Source of the DNA: an uncultured Caulobacteraceae bacterium
GTDB taxonomy: Bacteria; Pseudomonadota; Alphaproteobacteria; Caulobacterales; Caulobacteraceae
Direction: 5' to 3'
Assembly (NCBI GenBank): GCA_937863535.1
Contig: CALMGB010000423.1
Location: forward strand, 1 to 36,524
Length of the DNA stretch: 36,524 nucleotides
Notes under the pieces: generated by a model
Seen by the model: the letters and a program-made list of their open reading frames with translations, nothing else
What the model was told of the DNA's origin: nothing
Databases searched by the model: none
Program-made: the position numbers and the translations under genes
Shown here: piece by piece, positions 9,014-18,536 of the stretch
How the letters are laid out: each line of letters starts with the position of its first letter
How positions within the stretch are numbered: position 1 is the first letter of the stretch

Positions 9014-10549
9014 GTGAGCGAGACCCAAGGCATCGACGGCATCCTGGCGAACGGCAGCGTCTTCGCCCTGTTCGAGCGAGCGGCTGCGGCCAACCCGGAT
9101 CGCGCCTTCCTCGTCATCGATGGAGCGCCTCTCCTGACCTACGGAGCGATGCTGGCCGAGACGGGTCGGGCCGCCGCTTGGCTGCGGTCGATCGGCGTCC
9201 ATCGAGGGGAGCGGGTACTGGTCCAGGTGAACAAGTCGCCGCCCGCCGTCATCCTCTATCTCGCCTGCCTTCGGGCGGGCGTCGTGTTCATCCCGCTCAA
9301 CACCGCCTATCAGGAAGGCGAGATCAGCTACTTCCTCTCCGACGCAGAACCGGCCTTGCTCGTCGCTAGTCCGCGGCTGCCGGGCGAAACGGTTTCCTTC
9401 GGCGGCACGCGGGTGTTGGTCGACGCCGAGCTTCAGGCCGCGCCGTGGGCGGCGACCAGTGAAGAGCTTCCCGTGATTCGAACCGCCGCCGCCGACGCCG
9501 CAGCCATCCTGTACACGTCGGGTACGACGGGCCGGTCCAAGGGCGCAGTGCTGACGCATGGCAACCTTTCCTCCAATGTGGTGGTCCTGGGTGAGGCTTG
9601 GCGGTGGCGCGAGGACGACGTGCTGCTGCACGCTCTGCCGATCTTCCACGCGCACGGCCTGTTCGTGGCGCTGCACCTTGCGCTGCTTCACGCCTCGCCG
9701 ATCCTGTTCCACGAGCGGTTCGACGCCAAGGCGGTGATCGGCGACCTGCCGGGCGCGACCGTCTTCATGGGCGTGCCGACCTTCTACACGCGCCTGCTGA
9801 CCGAACCCTCGTTCGACGCGGCCCTATGCGGTCACATGCGGGTTTTCATCAGCGGCTCAGCCCCCCTGCTCGACGCGACCTTCAAAGAGTTCGAGGCGCG
9901 CACTGGTCATACGATCCTGGAGCGCTACGGCATGACCGAGGCGCTGATGGTGACGTCCAACCCCTATGACGGGCCGCGCGTGGCCGGAAGCGTCGGGCCC
10001 GCGTTGCCGGGCATCTCCCTCCGCATCGTCACGAGGGACGGCCAGCGCGCGCCGCTCGGCAAGCCCGGCGTGCTTGAGATGAAGGGGCCGAATCTTTTTG
10101 CCGGATACTGGCGCAATCCTGAGAAGACGGCGCAGGACCACACCGCCGACGGTTACTTCATCAGCGGCGACATCGTGACCGAAGACGAAGCGGGCTTCAT
10201 CTGGATCGTCGGGCGAGCAAAGGACCTGATCATCTCCGGCGGCTACAACGTCTATCCTAAGGAGATCGAGATGGCGATCGACGCCCTGGATGGCGTCGCC
10301 GAGAGCGCCGTCATTGGCGCTGCCCATCCCGATTTTGGCGAAGGCGTCGTCGCCGTGGTCGCGCGCGCGCCAGGACGCGAACTGGACGCGGCAGAAATAA
10401 CGCGCGCGCTCGCCAGCGAGCTTGCCACTTTCAAGCGGCCCAAGAAGATCGTCATCGTCGACGAACTTCCCCGCAACGCTATGGGCAAGGTCCAGAAGGC
10501 CGAGCTGCGCGGCCTTTACAAGAACGCCTTCGTCCCCGCTCCGGTCTGA
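9014..10549 (+). CDS. Malonyl-CoA synthetase (MatB)-like AMP-binding acyl-CoA synthetase
   Basis: 511 aa; AILYTSGTTGRSKGAVLTHGNL, HALPIFHAHGLFVALHLALL, VFMGVPTFYTRLL, SGSAPLLDATFKEFEARTGHTILERYGMTEALM, SGGYNVYPKEIEMAIDAL, closely MatB-like. Confidence 0.85.
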   Translation: MSETQGIDGILANGSVFALFERAAAANPDRAFLVIDGAPLLTYGAMLAETGRAAAWLRSIGVHRGERVLVQVNKSPPAVILYLACLRAGVVFIPLNTAYQEGEISYFLSDAEPALLVASPRLPGETVSFGGTRVLVDAELQAAPWAATSEELPVIRTAAADAAAILYTSGTTGRSKGAVLTHGNLSSNVVVLGEAWRWREDDVLLHALPIFHAHGLFVALHLALLHASPILFHERFDAKAVIGDLPGATVFMGVPTFYTRLLTEPSFDAALCGHMRVFISGSAPLLDATFKEFEARTGHTILERYGMTEALMVTSNPYDGPRVAGSVGPALPGISLRIVTRDGQRAPLGKPGVLEMKGPNLFAGYWRNPEKTAQDHTADGYFISGDIVTEDEAGFIWIVGRAKDLIISGGYNVYPKEIEMAIDALDGVAESAVIGAAHPDFGEGVVAVVARAPGRELDAAEITRALASELATFKRPKKIVIVDELPRNAMGKVQKAELRGLYKNAFVPAPV

Positions 10550-10577
10550 CTGGCTGCGACGCTCCGGAGATCCAAGC

Positions 10578-11507
10578 ATGCAACTCCCCAAGCCCGTCTA
10601 CAAGCCGGCCTTCAACGTCACGCGCGCCAGCCATCTGGTGTCGCGTGTCCGCGACCTTGAGGCCAGTCGGGCCTTCTACTGCGATCTGCTTGGAATGGTG
10701 GTCAGCGATGAGGACCCCAAGACGCTCTGGCTGCGCGGGCTGGAGGAGGGATGCCATCACAGCCTGGTGCTCAAGCTCGGCGATCCTGCGGCCGAGCGGG
10801 TTGGCCTGCGCGTCCTGACCGAAGAGGACCTCGACCTGCTGCAGAGACACTTCGCCGCCGCTGGCTTTCCGACCGAATGGGTCGAGGTCGAGTTCCAGGG
10901 CCGCACGCTGCACACCACCGACCCGGCCGGAACGCCGCTCGAGTTCTGCGCGACGATGCAGACCCGCCCGCGCCTCTTCGCCCATGCCGACCGTTTCCAC
11001 GGCGCCTGTGCGCTTCGCCTGGACCATTTTCAGATCGTCACCCCCAAGGTCCGCGAGAGCCTCGACTTCTACAACGGCATGGGATTCCGGCTGTCGGAAT
11101 ACGTGGTGAAAGGCGACAGCCTGGAAATGATCTTCCTGCAGCGGAAGGGAAATCCGCACGACATCGTCTTCGCCAACAGCGCGGGGCCGCGCCTGCATCA
11201 CTGCGCCTACCAAGTGCCCGAGACCCACCACCTGATGCACGTCTGCGACCTCTTCGTGGTCGGCGACAAGGAAGGGCAGGTGGAGTTCGGACCGGCCCGG
11301 CACTTCAGCCCTGGCCTCGCCCGCTTCCTCTATCTGCGCGATCCCGATGGGCACCGGATCGAGCTCTTCCCCAGCCACTACCATACGGTGGATATCGAGG
11401 ATGAGCCGCTGGAATGGGAGGCGCCCGAGTTCAAGATCGGCGGCTGGACCCAGCCGCCGGACCGCTGGTGGAACGACACCACCGCCTTTGTCGAGACCGG
11501 ACGCTGA
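10578..11507 (+). CDS. VOC-superfamily extradiol ring-cleavage dioxygenase (catechol 2,3-dioxygenase / HpaD-like)
   Basis: ATG 10578 (MQLPKPVYKPAFNVTRASHLVSRVRDLEASRAFYCDLLGM); two VOC modules; LRLDHFQIVTPKVRESLDFYNGMGFRLSEY, HHCAYQVPETHHLMH, FLYLRDPDGHRIELF. Confidence 0.87.
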   Translation: MQLPKPVYKPAFNVTRASHLVSRVRDLEASRAFYCDLLGMVVSDEDPKTLWLRGLEEGCHHSLVLKLGDPAAERVGLRVLTEEDLDLLQRHFAAAGFPTEWVEVEFQGRTLHTTDPAGTPLEFCATMQTRPRLFAHADRFHGACALRLDHFQIVTPKVRESLDFYNGMGFRLSEYVVKGDSLEMIFLQRKGNPHDIVFANSAGPRLHHCAYQVPETHHLMHVCDLFVVGDKEGQVEFGPARHFSPGLARFLYLRDPDGHRIELFPSHYHTVDIEDEPLEWEAPEFKIGGWTQPPDRWWNDTTAFVETGR

Positions 11508-11526
11508 TCCTTTCGGAGCCCTTCCC

Positions 11527-12351
11527 ATGCGCATCGTAACCTTTTCCCGCAACGGCGGCGTCCATCACGGCGTTCGGGTCGGCGATCAGATCCGTGTTCA
11601 CCCCACGGCGACTTCCGCCATCGACTTGGCGGTGAACGCCGCCGCTCACCCTGCGGGCGAGGAAGTGGCGGCGTCTGAGGTCGCGCTGCTGGCGCCGGTC
11701 CCGCGTCCGGGCAAGGTGATCTGCATCGGCCTCAACTACCGCGACCATGCGGCGGAGGGCGGCAATCCCATCCCCGACTACCCGGCCGTGTTCCTGCGGG
11801 GACCGACCTCGCTGGTCGGCCCGGGATCGCCGATCATCCTGCCCGAATGCTCCGACAAGCTCGACTTTGAGGCCGAACTCGGCGTCGTCATCGGCAAGAC
11901 GGCGACGAAAGTGTGCAAGGCTCCGCTCAACTACGTCGCTGGGTACGTCTGCTTCAACGACGGGACGATCCGGGACTATCAGCGCAAGACGAGCCAGTGG
12001 ACGACCGGCAAGAACTTCGACCAGACCGGCGCGTTCAGCCCCGACCTCGTGACGCCTGACGAGCTGCCCTCCGGCGCCGCCGGGCTGAAGATCACCTCCC
12101 GGGTCAACGGCGAGATCATGCAGGACGGCGACACCGGCGACATGATCTTCGACGTCGCCACGCTGATCACCGTCTTGTCCGAGGCGATGACGCTGGAGCC
12201 CGGCGACGTGATCGCCACCGGAACCCCGGCCGGCGTCGGCTATGCAAGGAAGCCACCCCTCTTCCTGCGGGAAGGTGATCAGGTCGAGATCGAGATCGAG
12301 CGAATCGGCAAGGCGACCAACCCGATCGCCCGGCGCGGCCAGCACCCGTGA
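11527..12351 (+). CDS. Fumarylacetoacetate hydrolase family protein
   Basis: 275 codons; VICIGLNYRDHAAEGG, DFEAELGVVIGKTA, GYVCFNDGTIRDYQRKTSQWTTGKNFDQTGAFSPDLVTPDELP, GDVIATGTPAGVGYARKPPLFLREGDQVEIEIERIG. Confidence 0.93.
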   Translation: MRIVTFSRNGGVHHGVRVGDQIRVHPTATSAIDLAVNAAAHPAGEEVAASEVALLAPVPRPGKVICIGLNYRDHAAEGGNPIPDYPAVFLRGPTSLVGPGSPIILPECSDKLDFEAELGVVIGKTATKVCKAPLNYVAGYVCFNDGTIRDYQRKTSQWTTGKNFDQTGAFSPDLVTPDELPSGAAGLKITSRVNGEIMQDGDTGDMIFDVATLITVLSEAMTLEPGDVIATGTPAGVGYARKPPLFLREGDQVEIEIERIGKATNPIARRGQHP

Positions 12352-12399
12352 CCGCCGAGGTCGCGACCCCTGTCCACCAGAACACCCTGACAAGTGGGC

Positions 12400-12912
12400 G
12401 CTATCGACTGCTCGGCATGCCCGCAGTCTCCGCACGAAGGCCTTTTCGATGGCGGTGTTGGAAGCTCTTGCCGAGGCGTCAACGGTCAATGCAGCGTTCG
12501 ACTATGCTGACATCGGCGCGCTCCCGCACTTCAACCACGACCTGTACGTCGATCCCTTGCCGCACCGGTGCAACGCTTGCGCAGCCAGATCGCTGGAGCG
12601 GACGGCGTTGTCATCTCATCGCCGGAATATAACCATGGCATACCCGGTGTCTTGAAGACCGCGCTGGACTGGGCCTCGCGGCCGCACAACAGTTCGCTGC
12701 TGAGAGATAAGCCGGTCTTGATCCTAACTTGCTCTCCGGCTTTCACGGGCGGTGCTCGCGCTCAGTATCAGATCCGCGAGGCACTGGTCTCCGCGCCCGC
12801 ACGGCCGGTCACTACGCCAGAAATCGTCATTGGGAACATGGGCGGGAAGATCGTCGACGGCCGCTTCAACGACCCTGCAAGCGTCGGCTTCGCCCTGACT
12901 GGCATAAGCTGC
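12400..12912 (+). pseudogene. NADPH-dependent FMN reductase family remnant with frameshifts
   Basis: RSLRTKAFSMAVLEALAEASTVNAAFDYADIGALPHFNHDLYVDPLP in one frame continues as VQRLRSQIAGADGVVISSPEYNHGIPGVLKTALDWASRPHNSSLLRDKPVLILTCSPAFTGGARAQYQIREAL in another (switch near 12563); a second switch near 12425. Confidence 0.78.
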
Positions 12913-13239
12913 GATATTCGAGAAGCTAGGCAGGAAGTAAGCACACCTTGTTGGCGCAGACATGAAGTATCGGCTGCACCAGTCTGCTTAGGACCTCGCG
13001 TTAGCAGATGGTGCAGCGCGCGATTGTTTAACGTCTAAACCAAATTCTGAGAGGAATTAGCTCCGTACGCCGCACTTTGCGTAGGACGCACAACCCTCTA
13101 GCAGCGCCTCAACCATCACCAAAAACACCCGTCGGATCGATCCTCCGCGCATCGCGCCTCTCCCGTGCCGCAGCACTTCGGCTACTGACGCGAGAATAAG
13201 ATCGGTCGGAATGATGGGTCAGCTATTATGAGAGGCCAA

Positions 13240-14124
13240 TCACTCATCGCTCCGACCGCTTTCGAAAGCGGTATATTCGCGACGGACGAAATCCTCAAAG
13301 CTGGTCGGCGCTCGGCCGAGAAGCCACGTCAGCACGTTGGAATTGCCGACGAAGTCGTGGCGGCTGTAGTGCGCCCCAATGGCGCGGATGACGCGGACCT
13401 GATACTCGAGTGCGCCGGGAGCGGCGTCGCGGAAGCGGGCGCGTACGAAAGCTTCGGAGTCGATCTCCTCTACTGCGATCTCGCGCCCGAGCACCTTGGA
13501 GAGGACGTCTCCGATATCATGGGCGGTGAAGCGCCCGGGGCCGACCAGTTCGTAGGTGGCTGCGGCGTGGCGATCCGGCTCGCCCAACACCAGGGCCGCC
13601 ACGTCAGTGATGTCCTCCAGGTCCACCATGGACTGGCGTCGGTCCAGCGACCAGGAGAGACGGAATACTTCGTCCTCGAATACTGAGCGCACCCTGTGCG
13701 GCAGCATGTAGTTGGACGGCTGCAGGATGGTGAACTCCAGGCCTGAGGTCAGCAGGTGTTCCTCGATATCCCGCTTGATCTCGTGCTGGATCAGGTCGGT
13801 CGCGATGGCGTGGAGCACCGAGCTGAACACGAAGTGGTGGACGCCAGCCGCCCGCGCTGCGTCCACGATGGCGAAGCCCATGGCGCGCTCGGCGGGATGG
13901 ACGGTCGGTCCGATGTGGTAAACGGTTTGGACGCCGTCGACCGCTCGGGCGATGATAGTCGGCTGGGCGAGGTCGCCCACCACTACCTCCTGCACGCCAA
14001 GCCTGCGAAGGTGAGCAGCCGAGGCCTCGCTCTGCACGCAAGCGCGCACCCGTTGACCTGCGGCGAGGAGCTTCGGGACCAGCCGCTTGCCTTGGTTGCC
14101 GTTGGCGGACGTTACGAGAATCAT
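13240..14124 (-). CDS. NmrA-like NAD(P)-binding family protein
   Basis: 294 aa; MILVTSANGNQGKRLVPKLLAAGQRVRACVQSEASAAHLRRLGVQEVVVGDLAQP Rossmann/NmrA start; HHFVFSSVLHA. Confidence 0.85.
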   Translation of the reverse strand: MILVTSANGNQGKRLVPKLLAAGQRVRACVQSEASAAHLRRLGVQEVVVGDLAQPTIIARAVDGVQTVYHIGPTVHPAERAMGFAIVDAARAAGVHHFVFSSVLHAIATDLIQHEIKRDIEEHLLTSGLEFTILQPSNYMLPHRVRSVFEDEVFRLSWSLDRRQSMVDLEDITDVAALVLGEPDRHAAATYELVGPGRFTAHDIGDVLSKVLGREIAVEEIDSEAFVRARFRDAAPGALEYQVRVIRAIGAHYSRHDFVGNSNVLTWLLGRAPTSFEDFVRREYTAFESGRSDE

Positions 14125-14146
14125 GCGTAGTCTTTCAGAACAAATT

Positions 14147-14165
14147 GCCGCCGCAGAGCGGCGGC
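14147..14165. terminator. GC-rich hairpin between the MhpA-like and NmrA-like genes (possible terminator/attenuator)
   Basis: Perfect 8-bp stem gccgccgc-aga-gcggcggc; on the minus strand followed only by AATTTGTTCT, so a weak U-tract. Confidence 0.35.
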
Positions 14166-14195
14166 GTGCTTGTCGTGAGCCGCCCGCCGACCTGT

Positions 14196-15821
14196 CTAGG
14201 CGGCGGTCCGGTTCAGGGCGGCTGCGAGGCGGCCGCCCTTTAGCGTCGTCTGAGCGGAAGCGACCAGTGCGCCGGCCTCCGACGCGCGCGAGGTCCCGAA
14301 GACGTACAGGTCCGGCCGGACCAAGACAGCCTCCACGCCCATCCGGTCGAACCAGCCGGCATAGGCGCCGTCGAGATCCACTGTGTCGCCGTGGGGTCCG
14401 AAGTCCGCGACGACCCCGCCCAACGATTGGATCGCCACCTGGACCGATTTATCCACGACAGGCGAGGACCTGGGGCTGCGCAGGAGCAGCTGCCAGCCCT
14501 TGCCCACCACGTCGTCAAAGAGCCCCTCGTGACCGTATCGCCTGACGCGTCCCTGGACTGACAGGTACCCGGCGTTCGGGTCATGTGAGCGATAGGCCCC
14601 CCCGTCCCCGAGCCGGGGCTCAGGCGGGGGCTTCAGGGCTAGAGCCGGGTCCTTGATCGCCGCCTTCATACGCGTGTCCCGTGCGGCGACCTCGTCGGCA
14701 TCAAGCATGCAGATCACCCTGCCCACCTCTACAGCCTGCTGGATGATCTCCTGCACATGCGCGCTGCGCTCGGGCCCGTAGGAGTCCAGCAAGGCCTCCG
14801 AGGCCTCGCCTCTGAGCACCGCAGCCAGGCGCCAGCTCAGCGCCATGGCGTCGCGCAACCCCGAGCACAGCCCCTGGCCAAGGAATGGGGGCATGAGGTG
14901 CGCCGCGTCGCCCGCCAGCAAGACGCGACCCTTCTTCCAGCCATCGGCCCACGACCCACGGAAGGTGTACACGGCGTGGCGCTCCAAGGTGGCGTTTCCC
15001 GGGGTGATGTCCCAGGGCGCCAAAAGCGTCCAGGCTGTCTCGGCCGTATTCAGCTCCTCGATCGTCTCATGCGGCAGGCGCATGAACTCCCAGCGCCGGC
15101 GCCCTGGGCCGCTCCCAACCAGGGTCGTCGGCCTAGCCGGGTCGCAATACTGGGCGACATAGGGCTTCCAGACCCGCTCAGCGTGAGGGACGACGTCAAC
15201 GACAAGCCAGTCATAGGCGAAGCCGAGATCGGTCTGGCTGATATCCAGCCGCTCACGCACCGTGCTCCGGGCTCCGTCCGCCCCAATAACATAGCGGGCC
15301 TTATCGGGGGCCTTGACGCGCTCGTCGGCCGAAGATGCGAACTCCAGATCGACATGATCGACACTCGGCTGCAGCCCCGCCAGCGTCCAGCCTCGCCGGA
15401 TTTCGACGTTGGGCAGCTTCTCGAGCCGACGTACCAGCATTCGCTCGAGATCGGGCTGGTAGAACATGCTCACCTGCGGCCACCCCGATGCACCAGGCCG
15501 GTTCCAGTCGATCTTCAGCAGCGTCTCGCCTTGCCGGTCCAGAAACTCGTAGGTCTTTTCGGGTCCGATGATGGGATCCAGCAGAGGTGCGAACTCGTCC
15601 GCAAGGCCGGCATCCTGCAACAGGCGAATGACCTCATGGTCAAGGGTGCAGGCGCGTGGCAGCGGGTAGAAGTCGGGCCATCGCTCATACACCGAGATCG
15701 ATTGACCGTTCTGACCTAGAAGAAGCGCTGTAAACAGCCCGACTGGGCCAGCTCCGACGATCGCTACGTCAGACGTCAAGGTGATTTTCTCCCCGATGTT
15801 GTATTTCTGATCCTCAGCCAC
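14196..15821 (-). CDS. FAD-dependent aromatic hydroxylase, MhpA-like (3-(3-hydroxyphenyl)propionate hydroxylase family)
   Basis: 541 aa; VAIVGAGPVGLFTALLLGQNGQSISVYERWPDFYPLPRACTLDHEVIRLLQDAGL, YVIGADGARSTVRERL, GRVLLAGDAAHLMPPFLGQGLCSGLRDAMALSWRLA. Confidence 0.9.
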   Translation of the reverse strand: MAEDQKYNIGEKITLTSDVAIVGAGPVGLFTALLLGQNGQSISVYERWPDFYPLPRACTLDHEVIRLLQDAGLADEFAPLLDPIIGPEKTYEFLDRQGETLLKIDWNRPGASGWPQVSMFYQPDLERMLVRRLEKLPNVEIRRGWTLAGLQPSVDHVDLEFASSADERVKAPDKARYVIGADGARSTVRERLDISQTDLGFAYDWLVVDVVPHAERVWKPYVAQYCDPARPTTLVGSGPGRRRWEFMRLPHETIEELNTAETAWTLLAPWDITPGNATLERHAVYTFRGSWADGWKKGRVLLAGDAAHLMPPFLGQGLCSGLRDAMALSWRLAAVLRGEASEALLDSYGPERSAHVQEIIQQAVEVGRVICMLDADEVAARDTRMKAAIKDPALALKPPPEPRLGDGGAYRSHDPNAGYLSVQGRVRRYGHEGLFDDVVGKGWQLLLRSPRSSPVVDKSVQVAIQSLGGVVADFGPHGDTVDLDGAYAGWFDRMGVEAVLVRPDLYVFGTSRASEAGALVASAQTTLKGGRLAAALNRTAA

Positions 15822-15901
15822 TTCACCTCCGGAGTTTCGGCCGTGTGCGCGCCAAAAATGATGCTCGCACGCCTAGGACGCCGTCGGTCATGGAGCGCCT
15901 C

Positions 15902-16417
15902 CTAAGCAGCCAACGAAGCTTCCCGCACATCCGCTGAGAAAGGAAGAATGCTGCCATAGCTCCCTCGCAGGAAGGACGAGCGGAGGTTCAGGACGTTCGA
16001 CATCCATCGCCAGCACCCGTCTGATCGCGATGTAGTGGTCCCCCGCCTCGTGCACCGCGTACAGCTAGCATCGATCCAGGCGACGACGTCCTCGATCAGC
16101 GGAAGACCGGAGCCGGAGAGCCGGTAAGGAACAGTGTGGAACCTGTTATCGGCCTTTGAGACCAACGTTTCGCATATGTTGAGCTGATTTTCCGCCAGGA
16201 TGTTTACGCAGAAGTGGCCTGCGGCCTGGATCCGAAGCCAGGTATTCGACTTGCGATCAGGCAGGAAGGCTACCGGCGCCGGATCCAGTAAAACGGAAGT
16301 GAACGAGCCCACGACCATGCCGACCGGCCCGGCGGGGCTGAGTGCGGTCACGGCGCACACCCCGGTCGGGTAGTGTCCCAGAATGCGGCGGAACTCTCGA
16401 CTATCGAGCGTTTCCAT
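15902..16417 (-). pseudogene. Flavin reductase-like domain protein carrying two apparently compensating frameshifts (functional status unclear)
   Basis: METLDSREFRRILGHYPTGVCAVTALSPAGPVGMVVGSFTSVLLDPAPVAFLPDRKSNTWLRIQAAGHFCVNILAENQ is canonical; after VVAWID the expected LYAVHEAGDHYIAIRRVLAMDVERPEPPLV lies in a shifted frame, then LRGSYG returns in the original frame. Confidence 0.75.
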
Positions 16418-16616
16418 CGTCCTCCAACTCCTCCCACGGCGGCTTCTTGGTCTTTGAGTGTCCGCGCGCTCGTTGTCATCTGCCTCGGCATGAGGCTTGA
16501 CGCCGTCGCTGCACAGCTCTTATGTCACCAGATGACTTTGTCAATCTTGCGTGCGAGAAGTTCAATTTCATAATAGCGGTTTTCATCCTGCGCCGACTGA
16601 CCCAGAAAGATCAGCC

Positions 16617-16961
16617 ATGGAAGTCGTCAGGTTCGCGGACGCGCCCGTCTATACGGCGCCAGATCACGAGGCGATCGTGGCGCGTCGCCTGCAGGGCGGA
16701 GAGGCGAGCACGGCCGACTTTGTCATGGTCGGCCATTCGTCGTTTCCTGCCGGCGCGGTCATACCGATGGGGACTGGGTCGTTCGGCAAGATTTACGTCG
16801 TCACCGAAGGCGCGCTCACCATCGAGCAGGCGGATGGCTTGCGACACGTCCTCTCTCCTGGTGACAGCATCTTCATCGCTCCGGGCGAGGCGCGAGCGAT
16901 GCGAAACGACAGCGGTGCGCCCGCAGCCATGATCGTGGTCACGCCCCCACCGTCCAGGTAG
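16617..16961 (+). CDS. Cupin-domain protein
   Basis: 114 aa; SSFPAGAVIPMGTGSFGKIYVVTEGALTIEQADGLRHVLSPGDSIFIAPGEARAMRNDSGAPAAMIVVTPP cupin pattern. Confidence 0.82.
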   Translation: MEVVRFADAPVYTAPDHEAIVARRLQGGEASTADFVMVGHSSFPAGAVIPMGTGSFGKIYVVTEGALTIEQADGLRHVLSPGDSIFIAPGEARAMRNDSGAPAAMIVVTPPPSR

Positions 16962-17016
16962 CCGCAACCGCACTGCCGCGGGTTGACCTCGGCCCGTCGC
17001 AAGGTGCATCGGACCG

Positions 17017-18234
17017 CTACCCCGCAGCGCCGGTGGCGCTCATGCCTTTTCCGCGCCGGGAAAGCGTCGCCAGGCAAAGCAGGCCGAAAGCGACGAGGGG
17101 GAGGACGGGCAGCAGCCTCAGCCCCAAGGTGTACGAGCCCGTGCGGTCGAAGATGACCGCCATGAAGATCGGACCGGTGATCGCCCCGATCAGCGTGACG
17201 GCGAAGCAGGTCCCGAAGATGCGCGAATAGGCCTGCCGCCCAAAGCGGCGTGCGACGACGTATCCCATGACGTCGATCTCCGCACCCTGAATGGCCCCCA
17301 ACAGGAACCCGGCCGGGAGCGCCCACCGGATCCCATGGAGCAGCAGCAGGAAGCCGAACCCCTGGCCCACTAAGAACAGTCCGGCGACGCCGAGCACGGG
17401 GAAGCGGTCAAGCATGATCCCTGTGAAGAGCCGGCCGAACAGCGACCCCGCCGAGCCGATGGCCACGATCGACGCCACCTGGGAAGGAGACGCGCCGCGG
17501 TCGGACAGCAGGGCGGGAAGGTGGAAGTTGCAGCCCACCACGGCGAAGATCACGAGCAGAAAGGAGGCCGAATAGAGCCAGAAGTCTCGCGTACGCAGGG
17601 CGTCTGCGAGGGTCTCGCCTCGCGGGTCGGTCCGAGCCGCTTCGTCGCGACGCTCCTCTTCGGGGATGGGCCCGTCGTTGTCGCGAACGAAGAGAAGGAG
17701 GTTCACAAGACCGATGGCCAGGGCGGCGAGGCCCGCGGTGACGAAGGCGGCTCTCCAGCCGTGCAGGGCGATGGTCCTGGCGATGAGAAAGGAAAATCCA
17801 CCCACGCCAACCGCCAAACCGGTGGAGGTTATCGCGAGAGCCAGGCCGAGACGCCTGTCGAACCAGCGTTGCGCCAGGCCCATGAAGGCAGGATAGCTCG
17901 CCAGGTTGCCCATCGTCACGGCCAGAGCCATGACGATCGCGAACTCGGCATAGGAGTGGGCCAGCGACAAGGCGGCGTAGGCGGCGCAGCCGAGCGTAGT
18001 TCCGACGACGGCGACCCGACGTGCGCCAAACCGATCGACCAGGTAGCCGGCGACTGGCAAAATCAGGGCATTAAACAGGGCGGCGACCGACAGGATCGTC
18101 GAGAACTGCGTGCGAGACCACCCGAACTCCGTGGTCACCGATTTGGTGAAGAGCCCCAGAGGCTGCAGTAGAATGGCCGGCGTAGCGACGCCCATTCCGA
18201 TGAAGCAGCCCAAAAGTACAAGCCAGCGTTTCAT
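17017..18234 (-). CDS. MFS transporter (OFA/monocarboxylate-type)
   Basis: 405 aa, ~12 hydrophobic segments; GWSRTQFSTILSVAALFNALILPVAGYLVDRFGARRV, GLAQRWFDRRLGLALAITSTGLAVG. Confidence 0.9.
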   Translation of the reverse strand: MKRWLVLLGCFIGMGVATPAILLQPLGLFTKSVTTEFGWSRTQFSTILSVAALFNALILPVAGYLVDRFGARRVAVVGTTLGCAAYAALSLAHSYAEFAIVMALAVTMGNLASYPAFMGLAQRWFDRRLGLALAITSTGLAVGVGGFSFLIARTIALHGWRAAFVTAGLAALAIGLVNLLLFVRDNDGPIPEEERRDEAARTDPRGETLADALRTRDFWLYSASFLLVIFAVVGCNFHLPALLSDRGASPSQVASIVAIGSAGSLFGRLFTGIMLDRFPVLGVAGLFLVGQGFGFLLLLHGIRWALPAGFLLGAIQGAEIDVMGYVVARRFGRQAYSRIFGTCFAVTLIGAITGPIFMAVIFDRTGSYTLGLRLLPVLPLVAFGLLCLATLSRRGKGMSATGAAG

Positions 18235-18428
18235 CTGATACCTCCTCTTTGCGCAGTCTTGATCGGCGGCGCTTTGACCATGTCGGGCTGCTTGTTCCCC
18301 GCGACGTTCATCTGTTCGCCGGTAGGGTTTCAGCTGTCGCCGCAGATCGCCTGAACTTCTGCGGGTCCAAACTCCGTGCTGTGCGGCTTTGACCTACAAG
18401 TTAGAGGCTCGCCAGAGCACGCACAAGA

Positions 18429-18457
18429 TTGACGCCTCTCTCATTCTGGGGTAGCTC
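18429..18457 (+). promoter_or_regulatory. Possible sigma70-like promoter (TTGACG-17-TAGCTC) upstream of the TonB receptor gene
   Basis: ttgacg at 18429-18434, 17-nt spacer, tagctc at 18452-18457; position fits the divergent intergenic region but the -10 is poor. Confidence 0.2.
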
Positions 18458-18536
18458 TCAAACTGTGGCGCGTCCAAGGACGCAGGCCCAATGAATGCCG
18501 AGGCTATAGTCGGCAGGTTGGATGGGGAGGGCTGCT

